Below, in pieces: positions 1 to 6,888 of a stretch of DNA of 7,262 bases. Position 1 is the stretch's first letter. Each line of letters opens with the position of its first letter. The stretch lies in assembly GCA_009392675.1 (NCBI GenBank), contig VFFY01000011.1:1-7262 (forward strand), given 5' to 3'. The stretch is from SAR202 cluster bacterium. Lineage in GTDB: Bacteria; Chloroflexota; Dehalococcoidia; Lucifugimonadales; UBA826. The notes under the pieces are model-generated. The model did no database searches and was not told the origin of the DNA. It was given only the letters and a program-made list of their open reading frames with translations. A program made the position numbers and the translations under genes.

Positions 1-2469
1 GGTATACTGCCTTATTTTCATGGTATTTCAGATGGTAAATTTTTGCCGACAACGTTGTCTTGGGCCTCTTTTATACTCTCATTTGGGTTTGGGGGATTGT
101 GCTTCATTGCTTTCTTATTACCTCCTATTTTACGAACTTCAAGAGGAATAGTTACCAGGCGACGTTATTTAGGCAGACCTGAGTCTGTGACCTTTATTCA
201 AAGGTATTATCTTGATTTGGCCTTTCTGTTCATTTGTTCTGTTCTCTTGTATGAAATTCAAGCAAGAGGACAACTTTCCTCAGGAGGACTAGAAAAAGGT
301 TCAGGTATAAATGAGGCCTTGTTATTTGTTCCGATTTTGCTGCTCTTTTCTGTGGCTATTTTGTCTTTCAGAATATTTCCTCTCCTCGTTAAATTTATGA
401 CGGGAGAATCTTCAAGGCTCGTCTTGTTGATGGGTATTTTTTCCGTAATATTTTTGTCATTAAATATTTTTTATGATCTGTTAACTGATTCAGATAAATT
501 GGGGTTGTTTTTACCAGTATTTGTTCTGCTGTTACTTTTAATTGGCTTGTTGACCTGTTTTAAAGTACCAAATAAATATGGCAAATTTATTTCTTTTACT
601 TTCATAGTAGGGGCATCATTGATATACGGATTTTATGCTTCTGAAGGAGATGTCATACCCTTGTCCCTTACAAAATGGGGCTTGGTTTTTTCCAGTATAC
701 TGACCGGTATTTTCTTTTTATTGAGTAGCCTCAAAAAATACTACCCGCCTTGGGTATCTCTTATATTGTGGAATATGTCCCGCAACCCCTTACAATACAC
801 GTGGTTGGTCGTTCTTTTGGTATTGTCATCTGGAGTGGCAGTTTTATCGGCTACACTAGGGTCAACTTTAGATCACAGTTATAGGGATAAAATCGCCTAC
901 GATGTAGGGTCGGACGCGAGGATAGTTTTTTCTTCGCTTGAGTCAGCAGGTCTGATTCATTCCATGCCGGACGGTTCTTTAGCTTCCCCTAGTCATTCAT
1001 TTTTTTTTGACAACCTTTCAGGTGTGCATAAATTTTCAAAAGCTAAGAGAGGGATTGGAAATATCGGCCAAGGAGTGACCTCTTTTACATTTGATTATTT
1101 AGCTTTTGAAACAGGTAAAATTGACTTATGGGGCAGGGAAGATTTTTCGGCGCAGTCGACTGATGCTCTGCTGGCTAATATATCAAATGAAATAAAGGCC
1201 CCAGCTATTGAGATACCGATCGGCGCGACAGAATTAGGTATAAATGTTAAGCCTGACTCAAATTACCCACTCGTATCTTTATGGTTGATACTAAGAGATG
1301 CGAACCTTAAACATAAAGTCATAACAATGGGTACATCTGACCCTTCTGGTTGGTCGAAGAACAAAGCCACAATTCCGGACTCCCTCGCCGAACCAATTCA
1401 ATTGGTTTCCGTACAAATAAGCGAGCCAGGCTTTGGCGCATCGGGTACACCCGGAAAGATGTTTTTTGATGATTTGTTCGCTGTTTTGAACGGCGAAGAG
1501 GTCATACTGGAGGATTTTGAAGATTATTCTGACTGGGTTGTCATTCCTACCACCAATGGGCCGGGTGATTCTATTTCTATTCAAGAGGATGCTGCTGTAT
1601 CAGGTAGATATGGATTCTCATTCGAATTTGGCAAGGAGATGAACAATGGGGTTAGAGGTTTATTTTGGGGAACCTATGGATCATATTTGCCTGTCCTTGT
1701 AAGCCAGACATTTATTGATAATAGCGGGTTTGGATTTGGAGACTATTTATTGCTGGATATCTCGCAAACTCTAGTTATTGCCAAAATAACAGGTGTAGTA
1801 GATTTTTTCCCAACGCTAAATCCCGGAACCGCAGGATTTTTGATTGCAGATCTTGATCCTGTTTTGTATTTATCCTCTTTGACTAATCCGCATGCGTTGA
1901 GCTCTGTGAATGAGATTTTTCTGGACCTAAATGATCCAATGGATGACACGATGACTGCTATTTCCAACGAAGTTGGGAGAGGAGGAGAAATCTATACTAC
2001 CAAAGGTTTATTAGAAAAGTTAGACAGTGATCCCCTTATCTCAGCAGGATGGAAATTGATGTCATCAATTTCCATCACAGTTGCCCTTTATATAGCAGTT
2101 CTAGGGTATTTTATTCATATGATTTTCATGTCGGGTCAGATTAAATCTAGAATGGGTACTTTACGATCCTTAGGTATGACTTTATCGCAAAGTTTTAGAA
2201 TGATTTTTGTTGAGCAGGTGCTAATAATTCTCTTGGGTGTGGGTTTAGGAACTTGGACGGGAGTGGGCATGACCCGTCTTATGGTTTCAGCAATTGCTAC
2301 TACAGACAATGCTGTATCCTTGGTTCCTCCTGCCTTAATCACGATTGATTTCTTCTCATTGTTAATATGTGCAGGCATTTTTTTCGCCCTATTTACGTTT
2401 ATGGTCATATGGATCAGTTTTTATTTTTTCCGATTGAATCTTGGGACTTTGTCCAGGTTGGAAGATTAA
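1..2469 (+). CDS. FtsX-family ABC transporter permease (permease A), 5'-truncated by window edge
   Basis: The reading frame is open from base 1 (GILPYFHGISDGKFLP...), so the TTG at 43 is not the true start. GILPYFH aligns with GFLPGFH at residue 397 of the downstream paralogue, so about 396 N-terminal residues are missing. Numbering from the TTG at 43 (808 residues): hydrophobic segments lie near 8-30, 56-70 and 90-115. Four extra segments follow at 124-230, then a segment near 252-272. A large extracytoplasmic domain spans about 275-668, and three C-terminal helices sit near 672-696, 718-745 and 768-796. The cytoplasmic turn SRMGTLRSLGMTLSQSF (702-718) is the typical FtsX signature of an arginine-rich loop followed by RSLG. 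The membrane protein is inferred to be the transmembrane half of a type VII (MacB/LolCDE-like) ABC transporter, which would need an ATPase partner not seen here. The substrate is unknown. The stop TAA at 2467-2469 directly abuts the next start, implying one transcript and coupled translation. Confidence 0.9.
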   Translation, partial: GILPYFHGISDGKFLPTTLSWASFILSFGFGGLCFIAFLLPPILRTSRGIVTRRRYLGRPESVTFIQRYYLDLAFLFICSVLLYEIQARGQLSSGGLEKGSGINEALLFVPILLLFSVAILSFRIFPLLVKFMTGESSRLVLLMGIFSVIFLSLNIFYDLLTDSDKLGLFLPVFVLLLLLIGLLTCFKVPNKYGKFISFTFIVGASLIYGFYASEGDVIPLSLTKWGLVFSSILTGIFFLLSSLKKYYPPWVSLILWNMSRNPLQYTWLVVLLVLSSGVAVLSATLGSTLDHSYRDKIAYDVGSDARIVFSSLESAGLIHSMPDGSLASPSHSFFFDNLSGVHKFSKAKRGIGNIGQGVTSFTFDYLAFETGKIDLWGREDFSAQSTDALLANISNEIKAPAIEIPIGATELGINVKPDSNYPLVSLWLILRDANLKHKVITMGTSDPSGWSKNKATIPDSLAEPIQLVSVQISEPGFGASGTPGKMFFDDLFAVLNGEEVILEDFEDYSDWVVIPTTNGPGDSISIQEDAAVSGRYGFSFEFGKEMNNGVRGLFWGTYGSYLPVLVSQTFIDNSGFGFGDYLLLDISQTLVIAKITGVVDFFPTLNPGTAGFLIADLDPVLYLSSLTNPHALSSVNEIFLDLNDPMDDTMTAISNEVGRGGEIYTTKGLLEKLDSDPLISAGWKLMSSISITVALYIAVLGYFIHMIFMSGQIKSRMGTLRSLGMTLSQSFRMIFVEQVLIILLGVGLGTWTGVGMTRLMVSAIATTDNAVSLVPPALITIDFFSLLICAGIFFALFTFMVIWISFYFFRLNLGTLSRLED
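397..717 (+). other. Four-helix membrane insertion in permease A absent from permease B
   Basis: Both permeases have an RIFPL motif followed later by a W-x-[MI]-SRNP motif. In B these arginines are 30 residues apart (R520 to R550); in A they are 137 apart (R110 to R247, counted from the TTG at 43). The roughly 107 additional residues contain four strongly hydrophobic stretches at about 124-146, 153-173, 180-199 and 209-230, joined by short polar loops. An even number of helices leaves the topology of the flanking FtsX modules unchanged. The exact boundaries are estimated from a by-eye alignment. Whether A gained the segment or B lost it cannot be decided here, although the short form fits the general family better. 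Confidence 0.7.
1210..1632 (+). other. Putative jelly-roll (galactose-binding-like) segment inside permease A
   Basis: Residues about 390-530 (counted from the TTG at 43) lie in the second extracytoplasmic domain. The segment reads as beta-rich: SLWLILRDANLKHKVITMG, then a GKMFFDDLFAVLNGEE strand pair, then LEDFEDYSDW (489-498), and a GRYGFSFEFG strand. A 'W.L..R' strand, a late 'G.i.iDd' strand and a 'leDFEd...W' opening resemble carbohydrate-binding/galactose-binding-like folds. Permease B has the equivalent segment. The fold call is an inference from pattern only; binding residues cannot be assigned. Confidence 0.4.
2460..2464 (+). promoter_or_regulatory. Ribosome binding site (GGAAG) for permease B, inside the end of permease A
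   Basis: GGAAG sits in the last codons of permease A. It is 5 bases before the first ATG (2470) and 8 bases before the second ATG (2473). The spacing favours 2473 slightly, so the protein could start one residue later. The match to the Shine-Dalgarno consensus is modest, in keeping with translational coupling to the abutting upstream stop. Confidence 0.4.
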
Positions 2470-5400
2470 ATGATGGAGATAGAGGGGTTTGCGAAAATTA
2501 TCAGGGTTTGGCCCCTAATAGTAAAACGATTGGTAGTGAATTGGAGAACCTTGTCTACCGTGATTATTGGGGTAGTTTTGGCTTGTTCCATTATGTCAGG
2601 CACCGTGGTATTTTTCGATTCACTTAAAGAGATAGCCCTGGCTGATGTTCTTAAATCCCTAGATAAGGAAGAGATAAACATATTAGTGCAGGCTGAAAAA
2701 GGTCCAACTAACGTTAAGGAAGCATCAATTTTGAATGAAAGAATCCATTCTTTTTCCGAAGGATTGCTTTCTTCTCATGTTAATGAAATTTTACATGGTG
2801 GAAGAACCACAACCTTTTTCTTCAGTTACCAGGGCCAGGAACAAGATGCAGGAAAAGATAATGCACGAACATTTTTTGCATACCTACCAAACTTACAATC
2901 CCATATAACCATTACTGATGGATTTTCTTCAGGGAATGAACTCGGAGAACTAACATCAGAAGAGACTTCTGTCATTAAAGTATTAGTAAATGCCCAGGAT
3001 GCCGCAATTTTTGGACTTCGGGTCGGTGATCGCATTTCAGCGGTGCCTTACTGGGGCGATTCTATTCCCTATGTGACAGCGGAAATTGCCGGGACCTTTG
3101 AAAAAAATAACCAAGATGATTTGTATTGGTCTATTGAACGAAAAGGATTCATGTATTCAGCTAGCGGTTCGTTCAAAACCATACCGTTGTATTTGAGTCA
3201 GGATGTCTATATGGAACACCTTGCCTCAAAATTCCTTGATTTAGAAACCACCTACGTTTGGATGTTTGATATAGATAGGGAAAGTATAAATTCCTCAAAT
3301 GCTTCGAATTTGGCGTCGAATATAACCTATTTTGGGAACAGATTAGAATCAGAGTTAAACAGGTTCGTCATTCGCACTGAGCTAGATAAGTCTTTGCAAA
3401 GATATGACACGCGTATTTTGTTCACAAAACTGCAAATGTATGTTGTCCTGATAATGATCACCTTTGTGGTGCTTTATTATGTGGTGGCACTCTCTTCACT
3501 GGTAGTTGAAGAGAGACGTTTTGAGGTTTCCAAGCTTAGAAGTAGGGGTGCTAGCTCATCACAAATATTGAGTGTATTTGTCATTGAAGGAGCTACCATC
3601 TCATTTTTCGCCACCTTGCTAGGCCCATTAATTGCCGTAGGTGGAATCAGCCTGTTGGGATTTTTACCAGGGTTCCATGAAATTAATGATGGTGCTTTTC
3701 TTCCTGCACGGTTAACTTATCAAGCCTTATTTATGAGTATATTGGGGGGTATTTTAAGTTTCCTTGCTTTAATGATCCCATCTATCCAGGCATCAAGGTT
3801 GACGGTCTCTGACGAAAGAACCAAATCGAATAGGCCAAATCGACTCACGTTTATATCTAGGTACTACATTGATGTCATAATCCTAATAGTTTCCTTATTT
3901 TTATTTAATCAATTGAATGAGCAAGGTTCGATGGCAGCCCAGGGGCTTTTGGGCGATGTGAAGGTCAATCAAATTATGTTAGCTGTCCCTGCCATTATGT
4001 TGATTGCCTCTGCTCTCGTTATATTGAGGATATTTCCACTTGTTATGAGTATTGCAAGTCGGATGTTATCTAGATATTTACCGGTTGGTATTACTTTGAT
4101 CATGTGGCAAATTTCACGTAATCCTTCTAATTATTCAAGACTGGTTTTACTTTTAATTTTGATGACGGGGTTGGGTATTTTTGTCGCTAGTTTTGGTGGA
4201 ACCCTCAATAAAAATTTTGAAGACCGTGTTTACTATTCCCATGGTTCTGATGTCAGGCTAAGTTCAGTTTCACTTAATACCAGAGGGATGAGTAAACCCC
4301 TCACAAAAGAAATAGAATCTATAAGTGGTGTGTCGACCGTTAGCCCCTCAGCTCGATTGATAGGCACTGATGTGACAAAAACATTTGGGTCTGACTCTAT
4401 AACTGTCCTCGGGATCGACACCAATACGTTTGAACAAAGTGTGTGGTATAGGAATGATTTCTCAGAATCTTCACTGGCAGAAATTTCCAATATATTACAA
4501 GACACAGATACCAAAGGAATTGAATTGCCAGATAGATCCCGATCATTTGGAGTATTGGTTAAATCCGATAAAAGTAGGCCAACTACGGCATTGTTAGCTA
4601 GAATGAAAGACAAGAACGGCAGATATTTTTCATACGATTTAGGTAGGTTGGACAGTGGTGGATGGACACTGAAGCAAGTTGGAATCTTCGGTGATAGGGG
4701 AGGAGGAAGGTTTCAACTGTTTCCTGCGCGACCGCTGACATTGATGTCGATAGGTATAGTTGAAACTAATCCTCAAAAAAAATTAACTTCCGGTTCAATT
4801 TTGATAGATAGCGTGAGGGTAAGATTGGCAACCGGTGAAGTGTTTAATTTGGAAGATTTCAGGGATATTAACGATTGGCAAATAATAAATTCATCAATCT
4901 CATCCACAAACGATAGGTTAGGAATTTCAGAAATAAGTGCGAAATCTGACTCTTCAGCCATTTTTACCTGGTCTGAAGGCCCTCCAATTACAATGCGGGG
5001 CATTTATCCTTCTACGAAATTTAAACCTATTTCCGCCATTGTTAATTCTGATTTCTTAATTAACACTCAATATTCTTTGGGCGATCAGCTAAAGGTATCA
5101 ATAGGTGGTCACCGAATTGACGTGGTATTACGTGATAAAGTCAGGTATTTCCCTACCATTAATCCTATCGAGGACGATTTTATAGTAGTTGGGCTGGACC
5201 CACTGATTCACAGGCTTAATATTGGCTCATTGTTTGGAAGTACCGATCCAAACGAATTTTGGATCGATTACGAGGACGGAATAACAAATGAAACCAAGAT
5301 GGGCCTCAAAGAGGATTTGATTAATGATCCTCCTTTTCCCTATGGTAAATTATGGGATACAGAATCCATGCTTGAGATTGTTCGTGTTGATCCATTAGTC

Positions 5401-5832
5401 AAAGCTGGGTGGCATGCAATATTGGTAATCGCTTTTGGTTCAATTTTGCTTTTAAGCGCGATCGGATTTTTCTCTCATGCCTACATCTCATATAGAAACC
5501 GGCGGTTCCAGTTCGCGTTACTTAGAACCCTTGGGTTTTCTACCCGTCAGCTCATAACAACTATTTGGGTGGAACAGGTTTTAATAATCACGCTAGGGAT
5601 GATTATTGGAACCTGGATGGGAGGGAGGTTATCAGAGGCAGTTATGCCGTTTTTGAGTAGTGATGATTATGGCAATCAGGTAATTCCACCGTTTGTGATA
5701 CAAATAGATTGGGTTAATCTACTGATAACTTATGGGGTGATGATCCTAATTTTTGCTGCCGTCATAGGATCCCTGATTTTCTTAGCACGGAGACTCGTAT
5801 TAAACAAAATGTTAAGGCTTGGAGATACTTAA
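2470..5832 (+). CDS. Double-FtsX ABC transporter permease (permease B), complete
   Basis: This is a 1120-residue membrane protein with about ten helices in two FtsX-type modules. Module 1: a helix near 28-48, a MacB-like extracytoplasmic domain at 50-320 (with VLVNAQDAAIFGLRVGDRIS at 171-190 and EIAGTFE at 205-211), and helices near 322-346, 366-398 and 417-440. The cytoplasmic loop EERRFEVSKLRSRGAS (347-362) is typical of the family. Two linking helices (465-482 and 500-526) follow, then module 2. Module 2: a helix near 553-577, an extracytoplasmic domain at 580-980 carrying an odd beta-rich insertion, and helices near 980-1003, 1029-1056 and 1082-1106 with loop RRFQFALLRTLGFS (1011-1024). 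One such chain could supply both halves of a type VII ABC transporter core, as LolC plus LolE do separately. It is a paralogue of the upstream gene and starts on the base after that gene's stop (TAA|ATGATG). No ATPase domain is present and the substrate is unknown. Its own stop overlaps the stop of convergent fmt. Confidence 0.9.
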   Translation: MMEIEGFAKIIRVWPLIVKRLVVNWRTLSTVIIGVVLACSIMSGTVVFFDSLKEIALADVLKSLDKEEINILVQAEKGPTNVKEASILNERIHSFSEGLLSSHVNEILHGGRTTTFFFSYQGQEQDAGKDNARTFFAYLPNLQSHITITDGFSSGNELGELTSEETSVIKVLVNAQDAAIFGLRVGDRISAVPYWGDSIPYVTAEIAGTFEKNNQDDLYWSIERKGFMYSASGSFKTIPLYLSQDVYMEHLASKFLDLETTYVWMFDIDRESINSSNASNLASNITYFGNRLESELNRFVIRTELDKSLQRYDTRILFTKLQMYVVLIMITFVVLYYVVALSSLVVEERRFEVSKLRSRGASSSQILSVFVIEGATISFFATLLGPLIAVGGISLLGFLPGFHEINDGAFLPARLTYQALFMSILGGILSFLALMIPSIQASRLTVSDERTKSNRPNRLTFISRYYIDVIILIVSLFLFNQLNEQGSMAAQGLLGDVKVNQIMLAVPAIMLIASALVILRIFPLVMSIASRMLSRYLPVGITLIMWQISRNPSNYSRLVLLLILMTGLGIFVASFGGTLNKNFEDRVYYSHGSDVRLSSVSLNTRGMSKPLTKEIESISGVSTVSPSARLIGTDVTKTFGSDSITVLGIDTNTFEQSVWYRNDFSESSLAEISNILQDTDTKGIELPDRSRSFGVLVKSDKSRPTTALLARMKDKNGRYFSYDLGRLDSGGWTLKQVGIFGDRGGGRFQLFPARPLTLMSIGIVETNPQKKLTSGSILIDSVRVRLATGEVFNLEDFRDINDWQIINSSISSTNDRLGISEISAKSDSSAIFTWSEGPPITMRGIYPSTKFKPISAIVNSDFLINTQYSLGDQLKVSIGGHRIDVVLRDKVRYFPTINPIEDDFIVVGLDPLIHRLNIGSLFGSTDPNEFWIDYEDGITNETKMGLKEDLINDPPFPYGKLWDTESMLEIVRVDPLVKAGWHAILVIAFGSILLLSAIGFFSHAYISYRNRRFQFALLRTLGFSTRQLITTIWVEQVLIITLGMIIGTWMGGRLSEAVMPFLSSDDYGNQVIPPFVIQIDWVNLLITYGVMILIFAAVIGSLIFLARRLVLNKMLRLGDT
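4519..4974 (+). other. Putative jelly-roll (galactose-binding-like) segment inside permease B
   Basis: Residues about 684-835 of permease B match the equivalent region of permease A in order and motif: ALLARMKDKNGRYFSYDLG (707-725), GGWTLKQVGIF (730-740), a GSILIDSVRVRLATGE strand pair (775-790), and LEDFRDINDW (794-803). Overall identity is low, but the LEDF...DW core and the preceding beta hairpin are kept. A normal MacB-like periplasmic domain does not include this, so it looks like a domain embedded in the extracytoplasmic part of FtsX module 2. The fold is inferred from pattern only. Confidence 0.4.
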
Positions 5833-6755
5833 CTCAAAATGGAATTTTCAAAATCCCTGTGACCTCTTGCAAAATCAGTTGCTGATGTGATTTTTGAACC
5901 TTCGCTTTGTAGTTGCGATACGATTAAGGAATCATCGGAAGTGCCAATATACACTGCGTTATCATGAATTGAGACACATCCGGGCCCCAATTTGTAATTT
6001 TCTGAAATCCTTGCTTCTATGATCTTTAAATTTTTCCCATTGAAATGAGTGTACGAGCCGGGCCAGGGGTGATGTGCCTTGATTTTTCTCCATATTACGC
6101 CAGCTCTGTCCTTCCAATCTATCAGACCGTCTTTACGGACTAATTTTTTTGTATACGTCGCGTTTTCATTATCCTGTTGTCTGGGTTTTATTACTCCTTT
6201 GGCCAAATTTGAAATTGTTTCTACAATTAAATCGGCACCTATATAAAACAATTTCTCTGTTAATTCGTTACACAGTGTTCCTTCACCAATCGGTGCCTCT
6301 TTTTGGGCTAGTATAGGGCCTGAATCCATTCCAGAATCTAGTTGAATAATTGTAATTCCAGTAACTTTTTCCGCTTCAAGAATAGCTGTTGATACGGGTG
6401 AAGCTCCTCGGTATTTAGGTAATAGGGATGGATGGAGATTTATGCAACCATATGGAAACATATCCAATATTTCAGAGGGCAGGAGTGTTCCATATGCGGC
6501 AACCACAGCGATATCGGCCTTAAAGTCAGCTAGTATAGGAATCTGGGAGGGGTCAGCTTGGAAATTTCCCGGCTGTAACACCTGGAAATTTTTAGATACA
6601 GCGTGCTCCTTTACCGCGCTCATGGTGACTTTTCTTCCCCTACCTGACGTTCTGTCCGGTTGAGTGTAGACAGCTACTATGTCGTGGCCATCGGCTGAAA
6701 TTGCGTCTAGGACAGGGATGGCAAAATATGGTGTCCCCATAAATACTATTTTCAT
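5829..6755 (-). CDS. fmt: Methionyl-tRNA formyltransferase
   Basis: Fmt transfers a formyl group from 10-formyltetrahydrofolate to the amino group of Met-tRNA(fMet), making the initiator tRNA for bacterial translation in the cytoplasm. The 308-residue protein has the usual family length. It opens with MKIVFMGTPYFA (1-12) and TQPDRTSGRGRK (31-42), the latter matching the tRNA-contacting RGKK region of the E. coli enzyme. INLHPSLLPKYRGASP (105-120) is the folate-binding signature and QLDSGMDSG (138-146) follows. By alignment the catalytic residues are N106, H108 and D144, all present. The C-terminal domain (about 205-300) has KLVRKDGLIDW and AHHPWPGSYT, as expected for the tRNA-binding OB-like domain. 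The ATG at 6755 is supported by the conserved N-terminus and an AGGAG upstream. The partner gene def (peptide deformylase) is not in the window. The gene converges on permease B with overlapping stops and is divergent from the MMPL-type gene. Confidence 0.97.
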   Translation of the reverse strand: MKIVFMGTPYFAIPVLDAISADGHDIVAVYTQPDRTSGRGRKVTMSAVKEHAVSKNFQVLQPGNFQADPSQIPILADFKADIAVVAAYGTLLPSEILDMFPYGCINLHPSLLPKYRGASPVSTAILEAEKVTGITIIQLDSGMDSGPILAQKEAPIGEGTLCNELTEKLFYIGADLIVETISNLAKGVIKPRQQDNENATYTKKLVRKDGLIDWKDRAGVIWRKIKAHHPWPGSYTHFNGKNLKIIEARISENYKLGPGCVSIHDNAVYIGTSDDSLIVSQLQSEGSKITSATDFARGHRDFENSILS

Positions 6756-6767
6756 AAATAAAATTAA

Positions 6768-6772
6768 CTCCT
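6768..6772 (-). promoter_or_regulatory. Ribosome binding site (AGGAG) of fmt
   Basis: AGGAG read on the minus strand lies 12 bases upstream of the fmt ATG. That is a little far but a strong core match, and no closer purine-rich site exists in the AT-rich spacer. Confidence 0.6.
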
Positions 6773-6788
6773 GCGATCGGACTGTTGA

Positions 6789-6794
6789 ATTATA
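6789..6794 (-). promoter_or_regulatory. Probable -10 box (TATAAT) of the fmt promoter
   Basis: On the minus strand this is an exact TATAAT, placed so that transcription would begin near 6782 and give a leader of about 27 bases that includes the AGGAG. I find no convincing TTGACA-like -35 at 16-19 bases upstream and no extended -10 TG, so the promoter may be weak or activator-dependent, or the match may be chance in AT-rich DNA. Confidence 0.45.
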
Positions 6795-6872
6795 AGACCC
6801 TCTATCCCTTTGTGGATATTTTGTGGGACTATTAAAGTAAGACTTTTGCTGATGGTTCTTTTCTAATTTGTC

Positions 6873-6877
6873 AGGGA
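6873..6877 (+). promoter_or_regulatory. Ribosome binding site (AGGGA) for the MMPL-type gene
   Basis: AGGGA ends 11 bases before the TTG at 6889. It supports the choice of TTG as start, because an in-frame TAA lies directly before it (6886-6888) and no in-frame ATG occurs until past residue 75. No clear plus-strand promoter could be picked in 6756-6872. Confidence 0.4.
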
Positions 6878-6888
6878 ATGCCAGTTAA

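Noticed and set aside
43..45. TTG as the start codon of the first permease
   Set aside because: The frame is open to base 1 and the upstream residues align with the paralogue's mid-protein GFLPGFHEINDGAFLP, so this is an internal leucine in a truncated gene.
1391..1407. Perfect 8-base inverted repeat around one base (AACCAATT C AATTGGTT)
   Set aside because: It lies inside coding sequence for EPIQLVSV, has no loop long enough for an RNA hairpin, and no other copy was noticed; likely chance in AT-rich DNA.
4233..4613. 126-codon minus-strand frame opposite permease B
   Set aside because: It overlaps a well-supported permease domain that aligns with its paralogue, and the minus-strand product shows no recognisable family or ribosome binding site; it is a shadow.
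5834..5852. AAAAT/ATTTT inverted repeat just after the permease B stop, as a terminator
   Set aside because: The stem is five A-T pairs with a three-base loop, has no GC core and no following T-run, and lies within the fmt coding sequence.
6442..6663. 73-codon plus-strand frame opposite fmt
   Set aside because: It is the complement of the conserved catalytic domain of Fmt and has no independent support.
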